From: Lentisphaera profundi
GTDB lineage: Bacteria > Verrucomicrobiota > Lentisphaeria > Lentisphaerales > Lentisphaeraceae
Reading direction: 5' to 3'
Assembly: GCF_028728065.1 (NCBI RefSeq)
Contig: NZ_CP117812.1
Location: forward strand, 1,922,001-1,986,000
DNA: 64,000 nt
Made by a program: the position numbers and the translations under genes. Positions 17,340 through 25,910 of the stretch are shown here, piece by piece; the stretch's first letter is position 1; each line of letters starts with the position of its first letter. Below the pieces are notes generated by a model. The model made no database searches. It was not told where the DNA came from and saw only the letters and a program-made list of their open reading frames with translations.

Positions 17340-17954
17340 TTAAATCTGAACTCGAACTCCGCTTTCATCCAAAAGTCGTAAGGCCCAGAACTCAAATTCT
17401 AACCACTTTGATTGAGGTAAATCAGGAATGGCTTCTCTTTTTTCTGCTGCCTGTACTAAGCGCTTCAAAAAGCTCTGTTGCTGTGGAGTGAAATTATTAA
17501 GCTCAGGCAAAGCTCCGAAATCTTTTAGGAAATTAATAAAAAGACAAACCCGCCAAGCTAAATAGTTGCCATCATTTAAAAAGTCCTCAAGGGCTTGTAG
17601 GCATGTTTTAAAAGTTAAAGGACAAGCATGGTTTTGACTACTTAACTGTAAAATTGTCTGTGATAACTCACAGGCATTATGGAAATTATCATACGATTCA
17701 GAAAGTATATCATAACTATGTATAAGCTCGATACACTCACCTTTATATAAAGCATTATCATCTAGCTGTAAAGTAGTTTTATTGAGCTGCTTTTCCAAAC
17801 TCACCTTCATGACACGAAAAAGCCCTGGCTCATAAAAATCTTTACTGCGCTTAAACACAAAGACCAAACGACCCAAATCAGGTGATAATGCCCAAACAAG
17901 AAAATCTCTTCCCTTACTTGCATCCACCTTGAGAATTATAATAATAGTTTCCAT
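17340..17954 (-). CDS. recO: Probable RecO-like DNA repair protein
   Basis: About 204 aa from the ATG at 17954 (a TTG six bases upstream is also in frame). The N-terminus (IIIILKVDASKGRDFLVWALSPDLGRLVFVFKRSKDF) looks like a RecO OB-fold, and the rest is alpha-helical with LSQTILQLS and FINFLKDFGALPELN, which fits the RecO C-terminal domain without its zinc-binding cysteines. RecO loads RecA on single-stranded DNA with RecR. The assignment rests on layout and weak motifs, so it is moderate. The start codon follows the rplQ terminator U-tract almost directly and no ribosome site is visible, so expression must come from read-through or a start within the terminator. Confidence 0.5.
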   Translation of the reverse strand: METIIIILKVDASKGRDFLVWALSPDLGRLVFVFKRSKDFYEPGLFRVMKVSLEKQLNKTTLQLDDNALYKGECIELIHSYDILSESYDNFHNACELSQTILQLSSQNHACPLTFKTCLQALEDFLNDGNYLAWRVCLFINFLKDFGALPELNNFTPQQQSFLKRLVQAAEKREAIPDLPQSKWLEFEFWALRLLDESGVRVQI

Positions 17955-17956
17955 AA

Positions 17957-17989
17957 ACAAAAAAACCGCTGGGAATAAACCCAGCGGTT
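17957..17989 (-). terminator. Terminator of the rplQ operon
   Basis: Inverted repeat AACCGCTGGG (17964-17973) / CCCAGCGGTT (17980-17989) with a 6-nt loop. On the minus strand it is followed by seven T and then, within three to four bases, the recO ATG. A typical strong intrinsic terminator. Confidence 0.9.
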
Positions 17990-18013
17990 AAAAAGCTTTA
18001 CGCTAAAAAGCGA

Positions 18014-18460
18014 TTAAGCTTCTTTAGTGCCTTCAGATGTTTCTTCTGCAGCAGCTTCATCAGCTACTACTTCTTCAACTTCTTCTGCAGCTTCAAAGTT
18101 GGCTTCAAAACCAACGAGCTCAACTAGTGCTAGTTCAGCATTATCACCACGACGCTTACCGAGACGGAGCACACGAGTGTAACCACCATTACGATCTTTG
18201 AATGTAGGGGCGATATTGTCGAAAAGCTCTCTTACAGCATCCAAATCACGGATAACTGAAATTGCTTGACGACGTTGGTGAAGATCACCAGCTTTCGCTA
18301 ATGTAATCATTTTAGATGCTTGACGGCCTAATTCTTTGCCTCTTACAATGGTAGTTTTAATACGACCATGTGTAAAGAGACTAGTAAGCATATTAGCCAT
18401 CATACATTTGCGGTGACTTGTCGAACGACCAATCTTGAAAACTTTCTTTCTATGACGCAT
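18014..18460 (-). CDS. rplQ: 50S ribosomal protein L17
   Basis: MRHRKKVFKIGRSTSHRKCMMANM at the start, then LFTHGRIKTT and the C-terminal GYTRVLRLGKRRGDNAELALVELV identify L17. Length 148 aa includes an acidic, Ala/Glu-rich tail of about 25 residues (residues about 124-148) not found in the shortest homologues. It is the last gene of the operon and overlaps the 3' end of rpoA by 11 bp; a strong terminator follows. Confidence 0.97.
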   Translation of the reverse strand: MRHRKKVFKIGRSTSHRKCMMANMLTSLFTHGRIKTTIVRGKELGRQASKMITLAKAGDLHQRRQAISVIRDLDAVRELFDNIAPTFKDRNGGYTRVLRLGKRRGDNAELALVELVGFEANFEAAEEVEEVVADEAAAEETSEGTKEA

Positions 18461-19475
18461 CGGACTTCATCTCCTCTTTTTCGAGTTTCTTGTTGAAAGC
18501 CACACGAACTTCATCTTTGAGTTTCATGTTGAGGGTAATACCCATCTCGAGCATTTTATCTTTAATTTCATCGAGTGACTTTTTACCAAAGTTCCTGTAT
18601 TTAAGCATTTCTGATTCACTTTTCTGAATCAATTCGCCGAGGTACTTTATTTCTGCATTTCTTAAGCAGTTCTGAGCACGTACGCTAAGTTCTACTGAAG
18701 TTACAGGTATGAGCATTTTACTGAGGATCGCTTCGTCTTCAGGAGTCTGAATAAGACTTGCAGTACTATCTTCCGGATTGTCATCTGTGAATACACAGAG
18801 ATGATCACGAAGGATAATTGCAGACTTTCTAAGCGCATCTTCAGGTGAGATACGACCGTCTGTCCAGATTTCCAATTCAACTTTATCATAATCCGTCATT
18901 TGACCAACGCGTGTGTCAGATACATCGTAACTTACACGTTCAATTGGACTGAATAATGAATCGACAGGAATTAAACCGATTGGTGCTTCTGAAGGTTTAT
19001 TATCTTCAGCAGACTTCCAACCGCGACCAGAAGCCACTTCAAATTCTATTCTAAGTGGGGTATCTTTGTCCAAAGTGCAAATATACTGCTCAGGGTTAAC
19101 CACTTGAGTCACACCGTCAGTAACAATATCTGCCGCAGTAACTGGGCCCTTCGTATTAGCGCGAAGTTCAAGTTTGCGAGGAAGGTCACCATCTGCAGTA
19201 AAACGGACATTTTTGAAGTTTAATACAATTTCAGTAACATCTTCCACTACATCTGCTGCTTGAGCATATTCGTGAAGAACGCCGTCAATCTTGATCCACG
19301 TAACTGCTACGCCTTCTAATGAGTGCAATAGTACACGTCTTAGGCCATTGCCTAAAGTGTGACCAAAGCCTTTCTCGAATGGTTCTGCGATAAATTTACC
19401 GTACTTTTCAGTAGCTGTAGCTTCGTCTAAAACCATGTTTTGAGGCATAGCAAATTGTGCTTTTGTAGAGCCCAT
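18450..19475 (-). CDS. rpoA: DNA-directed RNA polymerase subunit alpha
   Basis: Assembles RNA polymerase and contacts upstream promoter DNA and activators. FAEPFEKGFGHTLGNGLRRVLL (with I for F at the start: FIAEPFEKGFG) marks the N-terminal dimerisation domain; the C-terminal domain carries SVELSVRAQNCLRNAEIKYLGELIQKSE and MLKYRNFGKKSLDEIKDKM. The start is placed at the ATG at 19475, preceded by TTGGAG at the proper distance; a TTG at 19487 would add four residues but itself overlaps this ribosome site. It lies between rpsD and rplQ, the common order. Confidence 0.97.
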   Translation of the reverse strand: MGSTKAQFAMPQNMVLDEATATEKYGKFIAEPFEKGFGHTLGNGLRRVLLHSLEGVAVTWIKIDGVLHEYAQAADVVEDVTEIVLNFKNVRFTADGDLPRKLELRANTKGPVTAADIVTDGVTQVVNPEQYICTLDKDTPLRIEFEVASGRGWKSAEDNKPSEAPIGLIPVDSLFSPIERVSYDVSDTRVGQMTDYDKVELEIWTDGRISPEDALRKSAIILRDHLCVFTDDNPEDSTASLIQTPEDEAILSKMLIPVTSVELSVRAQNCLRNAEIKYLGELIQKSESEMLKYRNFGKKSLDEIKDKMLEMGITLNMKLKDEVRVAFNKKLEKEEMKSDAS

Positions 19476-19496
19476 ATAGATCTCCAATTAGTAATA

Positions 19497-20114
19497 TTAT
19501 TTTGAGTAAAGTTCTACGACCATCAATTCGTCTGCAACAGAAGGAATTTCTTCGCGTTCTGGGAGACGTACGATTTCACCTTTTAGTTCGTCCTTAATAA
19601 GACTTACCCATTCAGGAGTTTCGCCACGAGTACCATCAAGGTGTCTTTGAACGAGAGCTTTTGAACGAGAAGAATCTTTAAGAGTCACTACATCACCAGG
19701 GCGAACACTGTATGATGAGATATTACAACGACGACCGTTGATACGAACGTGACCGTGACCAACTAATTGACGAGCAGCTGAACGAGTTGGAGCGAAACCT
19801 AAACGATAAACAACGTTATCAAGACGAGCTTCGAGAAGAATCATCAAGTTGTTACCAGTTACACCACTAAGCTTTGCAGCACGATCGAAAGTAATACGGA
19901 ATTGCTTCTCTCTTAGACCGTAAGTGATTTTAAGTTTTTGCTTTTCAATAAGCTGCTTACCATACTCAGAAAGCTTCTTTCTTGCAGCGTTAGCACCGTG
20001 AACACCAGGAGGATTCGGGCGCTTAGCTAGAACTTTATCATATTTCATGTTACCGAAGAGGTTGACACCAAAACGACGGCAAATTTTACCTTTATTTCCG
20101 GAATACTTACCCAT
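19497..20114 (-). CDS. rpsD: 30S ribosomal protein S4
   Basis: Primary 16S rRNA-binding protein. The 205-aa sequence starts MGKYSGNKGKICRRFGVNLFG, contains LSEYGKQLIEKQKLKITYGLREKQF and an S4 RNA-binding domain (RLDNVVYRLGFAPTRSAARQLVGHGHVRINGRR). The four-cysteine zinc motif of some S4 proteins is absent (C- form). It lies between rpsK and rpoA with short spacers; AGAAGAAGGG precedes the start. In enterobacteria S4 represses this operon; nothing here shows whether that holds. Confidence 0.97.
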   Translation of the reverse strand: MGKYSGNKGKICRRFGVNLFGNMKYDKVLAKRPNPPGVHGANAARKKLSEYGKQLIEKQKLKITYGLREKQFRITFDRAAKLSGVTGNNLMILLEARLDNVVYRLGFAPTRSAARQLVGHGHVRINGRRCNISSYSVRPGDVVTLKDSSRSKALVQRHLDGTRGETPEWVSLIKDELKGEIVRLPEREEIPSVADELMVVELYSK

Positions 20115-20119
20115 GTGGA

Positions 20120-20554
20120 CTAAACCCTTCTTCTCTTAGGTGGACGACAGCCATTGTGTGGGATGGGTGTAACGTCTTTAATTAAACTAATGTCAAGACC
20201 TGCAGCACTAACACCACGAACCGCTGATTCACGACCTGCGCCAGGACCTTTAACTCTTACTTCAACTTCACGCATACCGTAAGTCATTGCACGCTTAGAA
20301 GCTTCAGTTGCTACTAGTTGAGCTGCGTAAGCAGTACTCTTTCTAGAACCTTTGAAGCCCATTTTACCTGCTGATGACCAGGCAAGAACATTACCGTGTA
20401 CGTCAGAAATTGATACTTTAGTATTATTGAATGATGCAACAACGTGGACGATACCATTTGTTACGTTTACAGGAGTGCGACCTTTTGCACCCTTCTTTCT
20501 TGTGACCTGTTTAAGCTGAATAGCGTTTGGGTCGTCTTCTAAAAAATCTGCCAT
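20120..20554 (-). CDS. rpsK: 30S ribosomal protein S11
   Basis: S11 lines the 30S platform near the mRNA exit. [44 protein letters not shown] and the C-terminal [16 protein letters not shown] are fully characteristic. The 144-aa protein has a 30-residue N-terminal extension common in many phyla. It is preceded by AGGA and sits between rpsM (21-bp gap) and rpsD. Confidence 0.97.
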   Translation of the reverse strand: MADFLEDDPNAIQLKQVTRKKGAKGRTPVNVTNGIVHVVASFNNTKVSISDVHGNVLAWSSAGKMGFKGSRKSTAYAAQLVATEASKRAMTYGMREVEVRVKGPGAGRESAVRGVSAAGLDISLIKDVTPIPHNGCRPPKRRRV

Positions 20555-20575
20555 AATATATTTTCCTAAAGGAGA

Positions 20576-20968
20576 TTATTTCATTTGGTTACGTGCTGAT
20601 TTGTCACGTACCGCACCGATAGTCTTCTTCTTACCTTTTCTCGTACGAGCATTTGTTTTGGTTCTCTGACCGCGACAAGGAAGACATCTCTTGTGACGGA
20701 TACCGCGATAGCAGTTAACCGCTTGAAGACGACGTACAGAAAGAGCAAGCTGCCTTCTGAGATCACCTTCAACTTCATAAGTTGAATCTAACAACTTAGT
20801 GATAGACGAAATATCGCTATCGCTAAGTTCTGATGCACGTTTATCTGGATTAATTTTTGCTGTATTTAAAATCTCAAGTGCAGTTGCAGCACCGATACCA
20901 TAAAGATACGTAAGAGAGATTTTAATTTTTTTGTTTGTCGGTAAATCGACACCCATAATTCTTGGCAT
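20576..20968 (-). CDS. rpsM: 30S ribosomal protein S13
   Basis: The family start MPRIMGVDLP fixes the ATG at 20968 (130 aa); the frame remains open 19 codons further upstream into rpmJ, which is not coding. SLTYLYGIGAATALEIL, the helix-two-turn-helix, and the C-terminal CYRGIRHKRCLPCRGQRTKTNARTRKG confirm S13, which contacts 23S rRNA/L5 and the P-site tRNA. It starts 4 bp after the rpmJ stop. Confidence 0.97.
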   Translation of the reverse strand: MPRIMGVDLPTNKKIKISLTYLYGIGAATALEILNTAKINPDKRASELSDSDISSITKLLDSTYEVEGDLRRQLALSVRRLQAVNCYRGIRHKRCLPCRGQRTKTNARTRKGKKKTIGAVRDKSARNQMK

Positions 20969-20972
20969 ATAA

Positions 20973-21089
20973 CTACCCTTGTCTCTGTTTGTGTCTAGGG
21001 TTCTTGTTACAGATGATTCTGACAACGCCCTCCCGCTTAATTACGCGGCAATGTTCACACATTTTTTTAACTGAAGCTCTAACTTTCAT
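20973..21089 (-). CDS. rpmJ: 50S ribosomal protein L36
   Basis: A 38-aa gene too short for most ORF filters: [19 protein letters not shown] then [19 protein letters not shown]. The zinc-ribbon ligands C-x2-C and C-x4-H (CEHC and CNKNPRH) are intact, so this is the zinc-binding form. AGGA precedes the ATG at a good distance. It heads the operon directly before rpsM, the widespread order, but secY, map and infA, often found upstream, are absent; lysA begins divergently 267 bp away. Confidence 0.97.
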   Translation of the reverse strand: MKVRASVKKMCEHCRVIKREGVVRIICNKNPRHKQRQG

Positions 21090-21177
21090 TTTTAAAATCC
21101 TAAAAATTTTACTCTGTTTTGGATTTGTTTACACAAGTCCTAAATTAATACACATAAAACCTAAATAATAAGCGCAT

Positions 21178-21205
21178 ATAATAGCCGAAGCTATGCACTT
21201 GTCAA
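21178..21205 (-). promoter_or_regulatory. Sigma-70 promoter of the rpmJ-rplQ operon
   Basis: Minus-strand TTGACA (21205-21200) and TATTAT (21183-21178) with a 16-bp spacer closely match the sigma-70 consensus. It lies about 90 bp upstream of rpmJ and would give a leader of roughly 80 nt, fitting a strongly expressed ribosomal operon. Confidence 0.75.
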
Positions 21206-21355
21206 AACGAGCTTAGTAAAAAAGTTAGATAGGCTTTTTTTCTGAACTGTAACAACATTTATTATGGCTTTATCTATGTCTAGATCTTGCGGGGAATGGA
21301 ATGGATGCAACATTAGGCGGATTAATTAATTAAACAAGTCATTCAAAATATTTTT

Positions 21356-22615
21356 ATGCAACATTTTACTTTCCTCAACAAAGAACTCATCTCTGCACTC
21401 ACAGCAGAACACAGCACCCCCTTCTATATATATTCACAAAATACTATAGAACAACAGTGTGAAACTATACTTTCTATCCCTGCCCCCTTTGGTCTAACGG
21501 CTCGTTACGCGATCAAAGCTAACCCCAATACTGCTATCTTAAAGGTCATCGAAAATACTGGATTCCATTTTGACGCCTCTAGTGAATATGAAGTCATTCG
21601 TTGCTTAAAGGCTGGTATCTCAGCTGACAAAATACAGTTAACCTCTCAAGAAATGAGCTCTGAACACTTAGAACTCATTATCAAAGAGGGTGTCCGCTTT
21701 AATGCCTGTTCCCTCGAGCAATTACGTCGCTACGCTACTTTAGCACCTCGGGGCAGTGAAATATCTATCCGCATCAATCCGGGCCTCGGCTCTGGATCAA
21801 GTCGTAAAACTAATGTTGGTGGCCCTTCTTCATCTTTTGGAATTTGGTTTGAACAAGTCGATGAAGCAAAACAACTCGCTGCCGATTGCGGACTTCGCAT
21901 CACTCGCCTTCATTCTCATATTGGATCAGGAGCAGACCCAGCTGTCTGGGAACGTGCCGCAAGCCTCACCCTAGCCGTTGCACGCCAACTTCCCGAAGTT
22001 GTAACACTCAATCTTGGCGGAGGATTCAAAGTCGCTAGGCATGCAGGAGAAGTTTCAACTTCAATTGAAGCCGTTGGCAAAGTTGTCGCCGATGTGTTAC
22101 TAAAAGAAGCTCAAGAAACTGGACGTGAATACCACCTAGAATTAGAACCTGGAACTTTCCTCGTTGCTAACGCAGGCTCACTCATCTGCTCAGTTGACGA
22201 CATCACCACTACTGGTGACAATGGCTACACTTTCCTAAAAATCAACGCTGGCATGGATATGCTCACACGCCCTGCCCTCTACGCAGCCCACCACCCTTGT
22301 ATTCCTTTTACTGATTCTACCAATGAAGTAGAATACGTCATTACGGGACACTGCTGTGAAAGCGGCGACCTCTTCTCTGTTTCAGCAGACGACACCTTAG
22401 AACCACGTCTTCTACCCGAAGCTCAGATTGGCGATACCCTTATTATAGAAGGAGCAGGAGCCTACTGCGCCTCGATGTCACTCAAAAACTATAACTCCTT
22501 TCCACAAGTCGCTGAACTAATTTTGGACAATCAAGATAAGGCCCACACCATTCGCCAACGCGAAAGCATGGAGCAAATCTTAATTAATGAAGTTTTACCC
22601 ACTTACCTTACTTAA
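21356..22615 (+). CDS. lysA: Diaminopimelate decarboxylase (group IV PLP decarboxylase)
   Basis: Converts meso-diaminopimelate to lysine using PLP. The PLP lysine is in YAIKANP (Lys54); HSHIGSG (about residue 186), LNLGGGFKV, LELEPGTFLVA (about 262), CCESGD (about 332) and GAYCASMSL follow in family order. Length 419 aa is typical. Close relatives (carboxynorspermidine or ornithine/arginine decarboxylases) share the fold; the CESGD and GAYCASM motifs favour LysA. It stands alone, divergent from the ribosomal operon, and ends at a hairpin. Confidence 0.88.
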   Translation: MQHFTFLNKELISALTAEHSTPFYIYSQNTIEQQCETILSIPAPFGLTARYAIKANPNTAILKVIENTGFHFDASSEYEVIRCLKAGISADKIQLTSQEMSSEHLELIIKEGVRFNACSLEQLRRYATLAPRGSEISIRINPGLGSGSSRKTNVGGPSSSFGIWFEQVDEAKQLAADCGLRITRLHSHIGSGADPAVWERAASLTLAVARQLPEVVTLNLGGGFKVARHAGEVSTSIEAVGKVVADVLLKEAQETGREYHLELEPGTFLVANAGSLICSVDDITTTGDNGYTFLKINAGMDMLTRPALYAAHHPCIPFTDSTNEVEYVITGHCCESGDLFSVSADDTLEPRLLPEAQIGDTLIIEGAGAYCASMSLKNYNSFPQVAELILDNQDKAHTIRQRESMEQILINEVLPTYLT

Positions 22616-22654
22616 CAAAGGTATCTTTACATCTCTGAGAAATGAGAAGATACA

Positions 22655-22688
22655 GACCTCGAGATAATGCTTTCATTATTTCGAGGTC
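22655..22688 (+). terminator. Hairpin after lysA
   Basis: GACCTCGA-G-ATAATG (22655-22669) pairs with CATTAT-T-TCGAGGTC (22674-22688), a 15-bp stem with one G-U pair in RNA and a 4-nt loop. A short AAAATTTT follows instead of a clean U-tract, so it may be a terminator or an mRNA 3' stabiliser. Confidence 0.65.
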
Positions 22689-22796
22689 GAAAATTTTCAT
22701 TAGTAATCTTCACCACAGATTAGGTCAATTACTTCCCTTTGTTAATAAGCATACAACAACACTTTTTTATTTCGTTTCCAAATAATAGGGATACTT

Positions 22797-23867
22797 ATGC
22801 GCTTTTTTCTCGTTCTATTTTTCATCACTGTCCACTTATCTGCAAGCTCGTCCTTAGAAAGTTTACCCAAGCCCATTTTCAATATCAAAGTACCTCAGAC
22901 TCTACCAGAGAAATTTAATGAGCACCATTTAAGAAAGCTCTCCCCGAGCTCTCTTAGACACACAGCGTCACAACATGCTCAATCAGGAAAACTGCAGAGC
23001 GCCTTACAATTCCAGTACTGGGCATGCAACATAGATGAGACCCAAGGACTCTATGACTTAGCTTGTTATTATGCCCTAAACAAAGATATTGATTCCTCTG
23101 TTTACTTCCTACAAAAAGCCGCTCTCAATGAAGGTGTCGATTACTCTTGGGCACTTAAGGATAAAGACCTTATCCCTGTCATGAACTCAAAATATTGGGA
23201 GAAACTCAGACCCTGGCTAAAAAAGTGCTTTTCTAGCTGGCATGAGAGTAAATATTTTCGTTCCCCCATCATTAAACCAAGTACAGGAGAATCTGAGGTA
23301 TTATTAATCGGACTCCATGGCTACGGCTCCGTACCAGAGGACTTCGCGAGTGACGAAGATCAAGGTTTTGCCGATAAACACAAAGTGACCTTCATGGGTA
23401 TCAGTGGCTCAGTTCCTTTAGGCCGAAACTCATTCATGTGGTCAGAGGACATCGATAAAGACTCACAACACATCTTTCAAATTTTAAAGCAGAGTAATAT
23501 TGATCTCAAAAAAGAAAAACGCCCTGTAATATTAATCGGCTTTTCTCAGGGAGCACAATTATCTACTGAATTACTCGCCAGGTACCCTCACCTATTCAAA
23601 GGTATTATCACTCTCTGCCCTGGAGCTCGCTACGACTCTCAATTACCTAAAGTAAAAGAATCCGTAGATTTAAGCAAGAAAAAAGCTGTGATCATCTGTG
23701 GTTCCAATGAACACAAAGGCAACTTAGAACTGAGCAAATCTAACTTCACATGGCTCACTAAACACAAAGCAATTGTACGCTACAGTAAAATCAAAGGCCT
23801 GGGACACTCCTTCCCTCCGAATTTCTACGACAAACTAAATGATTACCTGATCTTCATTCTGAAATAA
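22797..23867 (+). CDS. Secreted alpha/beta hydrolase (carboxylesterase/phospholipase-like)
   Basis: A signal peptide (residues about 1-19, FFLVLFFITVHLSASSS) precedes an N-terminal helical part with a TPR-like repeat (ALQFQYWACNIDETQGLYDLACYYALN; SSVYFLQKAALNE). From about residue 165 an alpha/beta hydrolase begins: GLHGYGSVPEDF with oxyanion region, the nucleophile elbow GFSQGA (Ser250) and the catalytic His in GLGHSFPPNF (His337); the acid may be in the CGSNEHKG segment. The layout fits the PF02230-type carboxylesterase/phospholipase family. It is a single gene between lysA and the sulfatases; the substrate is unknown, though a role in polysaccharide de-esterification would suit its neighbours. 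Confidence 0.75.
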   Translation: MRFFLVLFFITVHLSASSSLESLPKPIFNIKVPQTLPEKFNEHHLRKLSPSSLRHTASQHAQSGKLQSALQFQYWACNIDETQGLYDLACYYALNKDIDSSVYFLQKAALNEGVDYSWALKDKDLIPVMNSKYWEKLRPWLKKCFSSWHESKYFRSPIIKPSTGESEVLLIGLHGYGSVPEDFASDEDQGFADKHKVTFMGISGSVPLGRNSFMWSEDIDKDSQHIFQILKQSNIDLKKEKRPVILIGFSQGAQLSTELLARYPHLFKGIITLCPGARYDSQLPKVKESVDLSKKKAVIICGSNEHKGNLELSKSNFTWLTKHKAIVRYSKIKGLGHSFPPNFYDKLNDYLIFILK

Positions 23868-23955
23868 ATAATAGTAAAAATAATACCTCCAGGTGTAGCA
23901 CATCCACTAATCCTATGTTGTTATAAGTGTAATTACACGATAACTGGAACTCGCT

Positions 23956-25761
23956 ATGTACAAATTATTTATTTTCACGACATTGATTCTAGGATCTATC
24001 TTGGCTCAAGAACAACCAAATATCCTATGGCTCACCAGCGAAGATAACAATATCAATTGGGTAGGCGCTTACGGCAACCCTTATGCTGACACCCCCAATA
24101 TTGATGCTCTCGCCAAAGAAGGTTTCTTATACACCCACGCCTATGCTAACGCCCCCGTCTGCGCCTCCTCCCGTTCCACATGGATTACCGGTATATTAGC
24201 ACTTTCCATGGGCACACATCCCATGCGTAGTCGTTATGATATCCCCCACGACAAAATCCAATATTACCCTGACCTTCTTAAAGAAGCTGGCTACTACTGT
24301 TCAAATGTAGTGAAAACTGATTACAATATAGGAGGTCGTGCAGACAATGATTGCTGGGACTCTACGATACTCGACTGGAATCTTCTCAAGACAAAACAGC
24401 CTTTTTTCCAATTCATTAATAGTGCACAATCTCACGAAGCACATGCTTTTGGCGATATCACCAAATCTAAGCGAGACCCTCAAAATGTAAGGCTCGCTAA
24501 ATATCACCCCGATATTTTAGTCATGCGCCAAAACTATAACCATTACCACGATGCTGTAAAACGCATGGATGATCACATCGGAAAATTACTTAACGCACTC
24601 AAAAGAAACGGCCTAGAAGAAAACACCATTGTCATCTACAACTCGGATCATGGTGGCGTCTTACCCCGTAGTAAACGCTTCCTTTATAATAGTGGCACTC
24701 ACTGTCCTCTAATCATTCGTATCCCAGAAAAATTTAAACATCTGTGGCCTGCCACAAAGACAAACTCCAAAGTAGATCACCTCGTTAGTTTTGTAGATAT
24801 GACAAAAACTTGGCTAAGTATAACAGGTTCAAACACACCCAGTTATCTTCAAGGGAATATTTTCCTCGGACCGAACAAAGAACCGGAACGCCCCTATCAC
24901 TTCAGTTTTCGCACCCGCATGGACGAAAGATGTGACAATGTTCGCGCCATTCGCAATAAACAGTTCCTCTATATACGCAATTATATGCCCTACGCTCCAA
25001 GAGGACAGAAATTATCTTATCTCTGGAAGATGAAAGCCACACAAGCCTGGGAATATCACCACAAAGAAAACAAAACAGATGAAATCACCGGCCGTTTTTT
25101 CCAAACCAAAATCATGGAAGAGCTTTACGATACAAGTAAAGACCCCGACAACATCAACAATTTAATCGATCAAGTTGAATACAAAGAAGTCATCCGAGAA
25201 CTCCGTACGGCTCTTAACAATCAACAAAAAGCTATCTACGATGCTGGCATGCTTCCTGAAAGTGAGGTCGTCGAAAAAGCAAAACAAGCCCAACTCACTA
25301 TTTACGATTATGTCCGTGATCCAAAACTCTATCCACTTAACTCTTATTTAGAGACATCTGAAATCGCTTTACAAAATGATCCCGTAAACCTAAAGATACT
25401 TGTAGATAAACTACAAGATAATGATTCTGGTATCCGTTACTGGGCAACAGTTGGCCTCTTTAATCTACAGGACCAAATAACTATTGATCCAAAGCTCATC
25501 GAGCCTCTGCTCAATGATAAATCTCATCACGTCCGAGTCATGGCCGCTTGGATACTTTACAAGAATGGCAATAAAAACACTGCTAGAAATACTTGGAATC
25601 AATTATTACGAGACAGCTCTTATGCTTCACTGAAAATTTTTAATGTCATCGATTGGATTAAAGACGATCCAAATATCTACTTAGAGTCGATGATAGCCTG
25701 TCGATATCAGCATGGCCACTATATAAACAAGATGAAAGAGCAGTTTGGTATTACGCATTAA
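23956..25761 (+). CDS. Secreted sulfatase, paralogue 1, with altered maturation motif
   Basis: A 601-aa type I sulfatase with a signal peptide (FIFTTLILGSILAQ). ILWLTSEDNNINWVGAYGNP and YNSDHGGVLPRSKRFLYNSGTHCPLIIRIP supply metal- and sulfate-binding residues. The activation site reads C69-A-S-S-R instead of C-x-P-S-R: the proline recognised by formylglycine-generating enzyme is Ser71 (codon TCC at 24166-24168). The tandem paralogue has CCC there. The C-terminal 130 residues look like HEAT-type helical repeats (RYWATVGLFNLQ; HVRVMAAWILYKNG). Probably acts on sulfated polysaccharides in the periplasm or outside, if it can mature. Confidence 0.9.
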   Translation: MYKLFIFTTLILGSILAQEQPNILWLTSEDNNINWVGAYGNPYADTPNIDALAKEGFLYTHAYANAPVCASSRSTWITGILALSMGTHPMRSRYDIPHDKIQYYPDLLKEAGYYCSNVVKTDYNIGGRADNDCWDSTILDWNLLKTKQPFFQFINSAQSHEAHAFGDITKSKRDPQNVRLAKYHPDILVMRQNYNHYHDAVKRMDDHIGKLLNALKRNGLEENTIVIYNSDHGGVLPRSKRFLYNSGTHCPLIIRIPEKFKHLWPATKTNSKVDHLVSFVDMTKTWLSITGSNTPSYLQGNIFLGPNKEPERPYHFSFRTRMDERCDNVRAIRNKQFLYIRNYMPYAPRGQKLSYLWKMKATQAWEYHHKENKTDEITGRFFQTKIMEELYDTSKDPDNINNLIDQVEYKEVIRELRTALNNQQKAIYDAGMLPESEVVEKAKQAQLTIYDYVRDPKLYPLNSYLETSEIALQNDPVNLKILVDKLQDNDSGIRYWATVGLFNLQDQITIDPKLIEPLLNDKSHHVRVMAAWILYKNGNKNTARNTWNQLLRDSSYASLKIFNVIDWIKDDPNIYLESMIACRYQHGHYINKMKEQFGITH

Positions 25762-25910
25762 AACAAAATATCTCTGCCACTTCCCTATTGATTTCTATAC
25801 CCCCTCTGAGTTTACTGCGCAATAAAATTAAAAAAAGACATACAAGTGTATCACTTTCGGCAATTCTGCCGTGTAGTATAAATGTAATCACTCTATTAAC
25901 GGAACCCACT

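Noticed and set aside
20969-21025. Longer S13 start
   Set aside because: The extra 19 codons lie within rpmJ in another frame, and the S13 family starts at MPRIMGVDLP.
25788-25910. N-terminal extension of sulfatase paralogue 2
   Set aside because: The 41 extra residues do not match paralogue 1 and would precede a normal signal peptide; the ATG at 25911 aligns with the paralogue.
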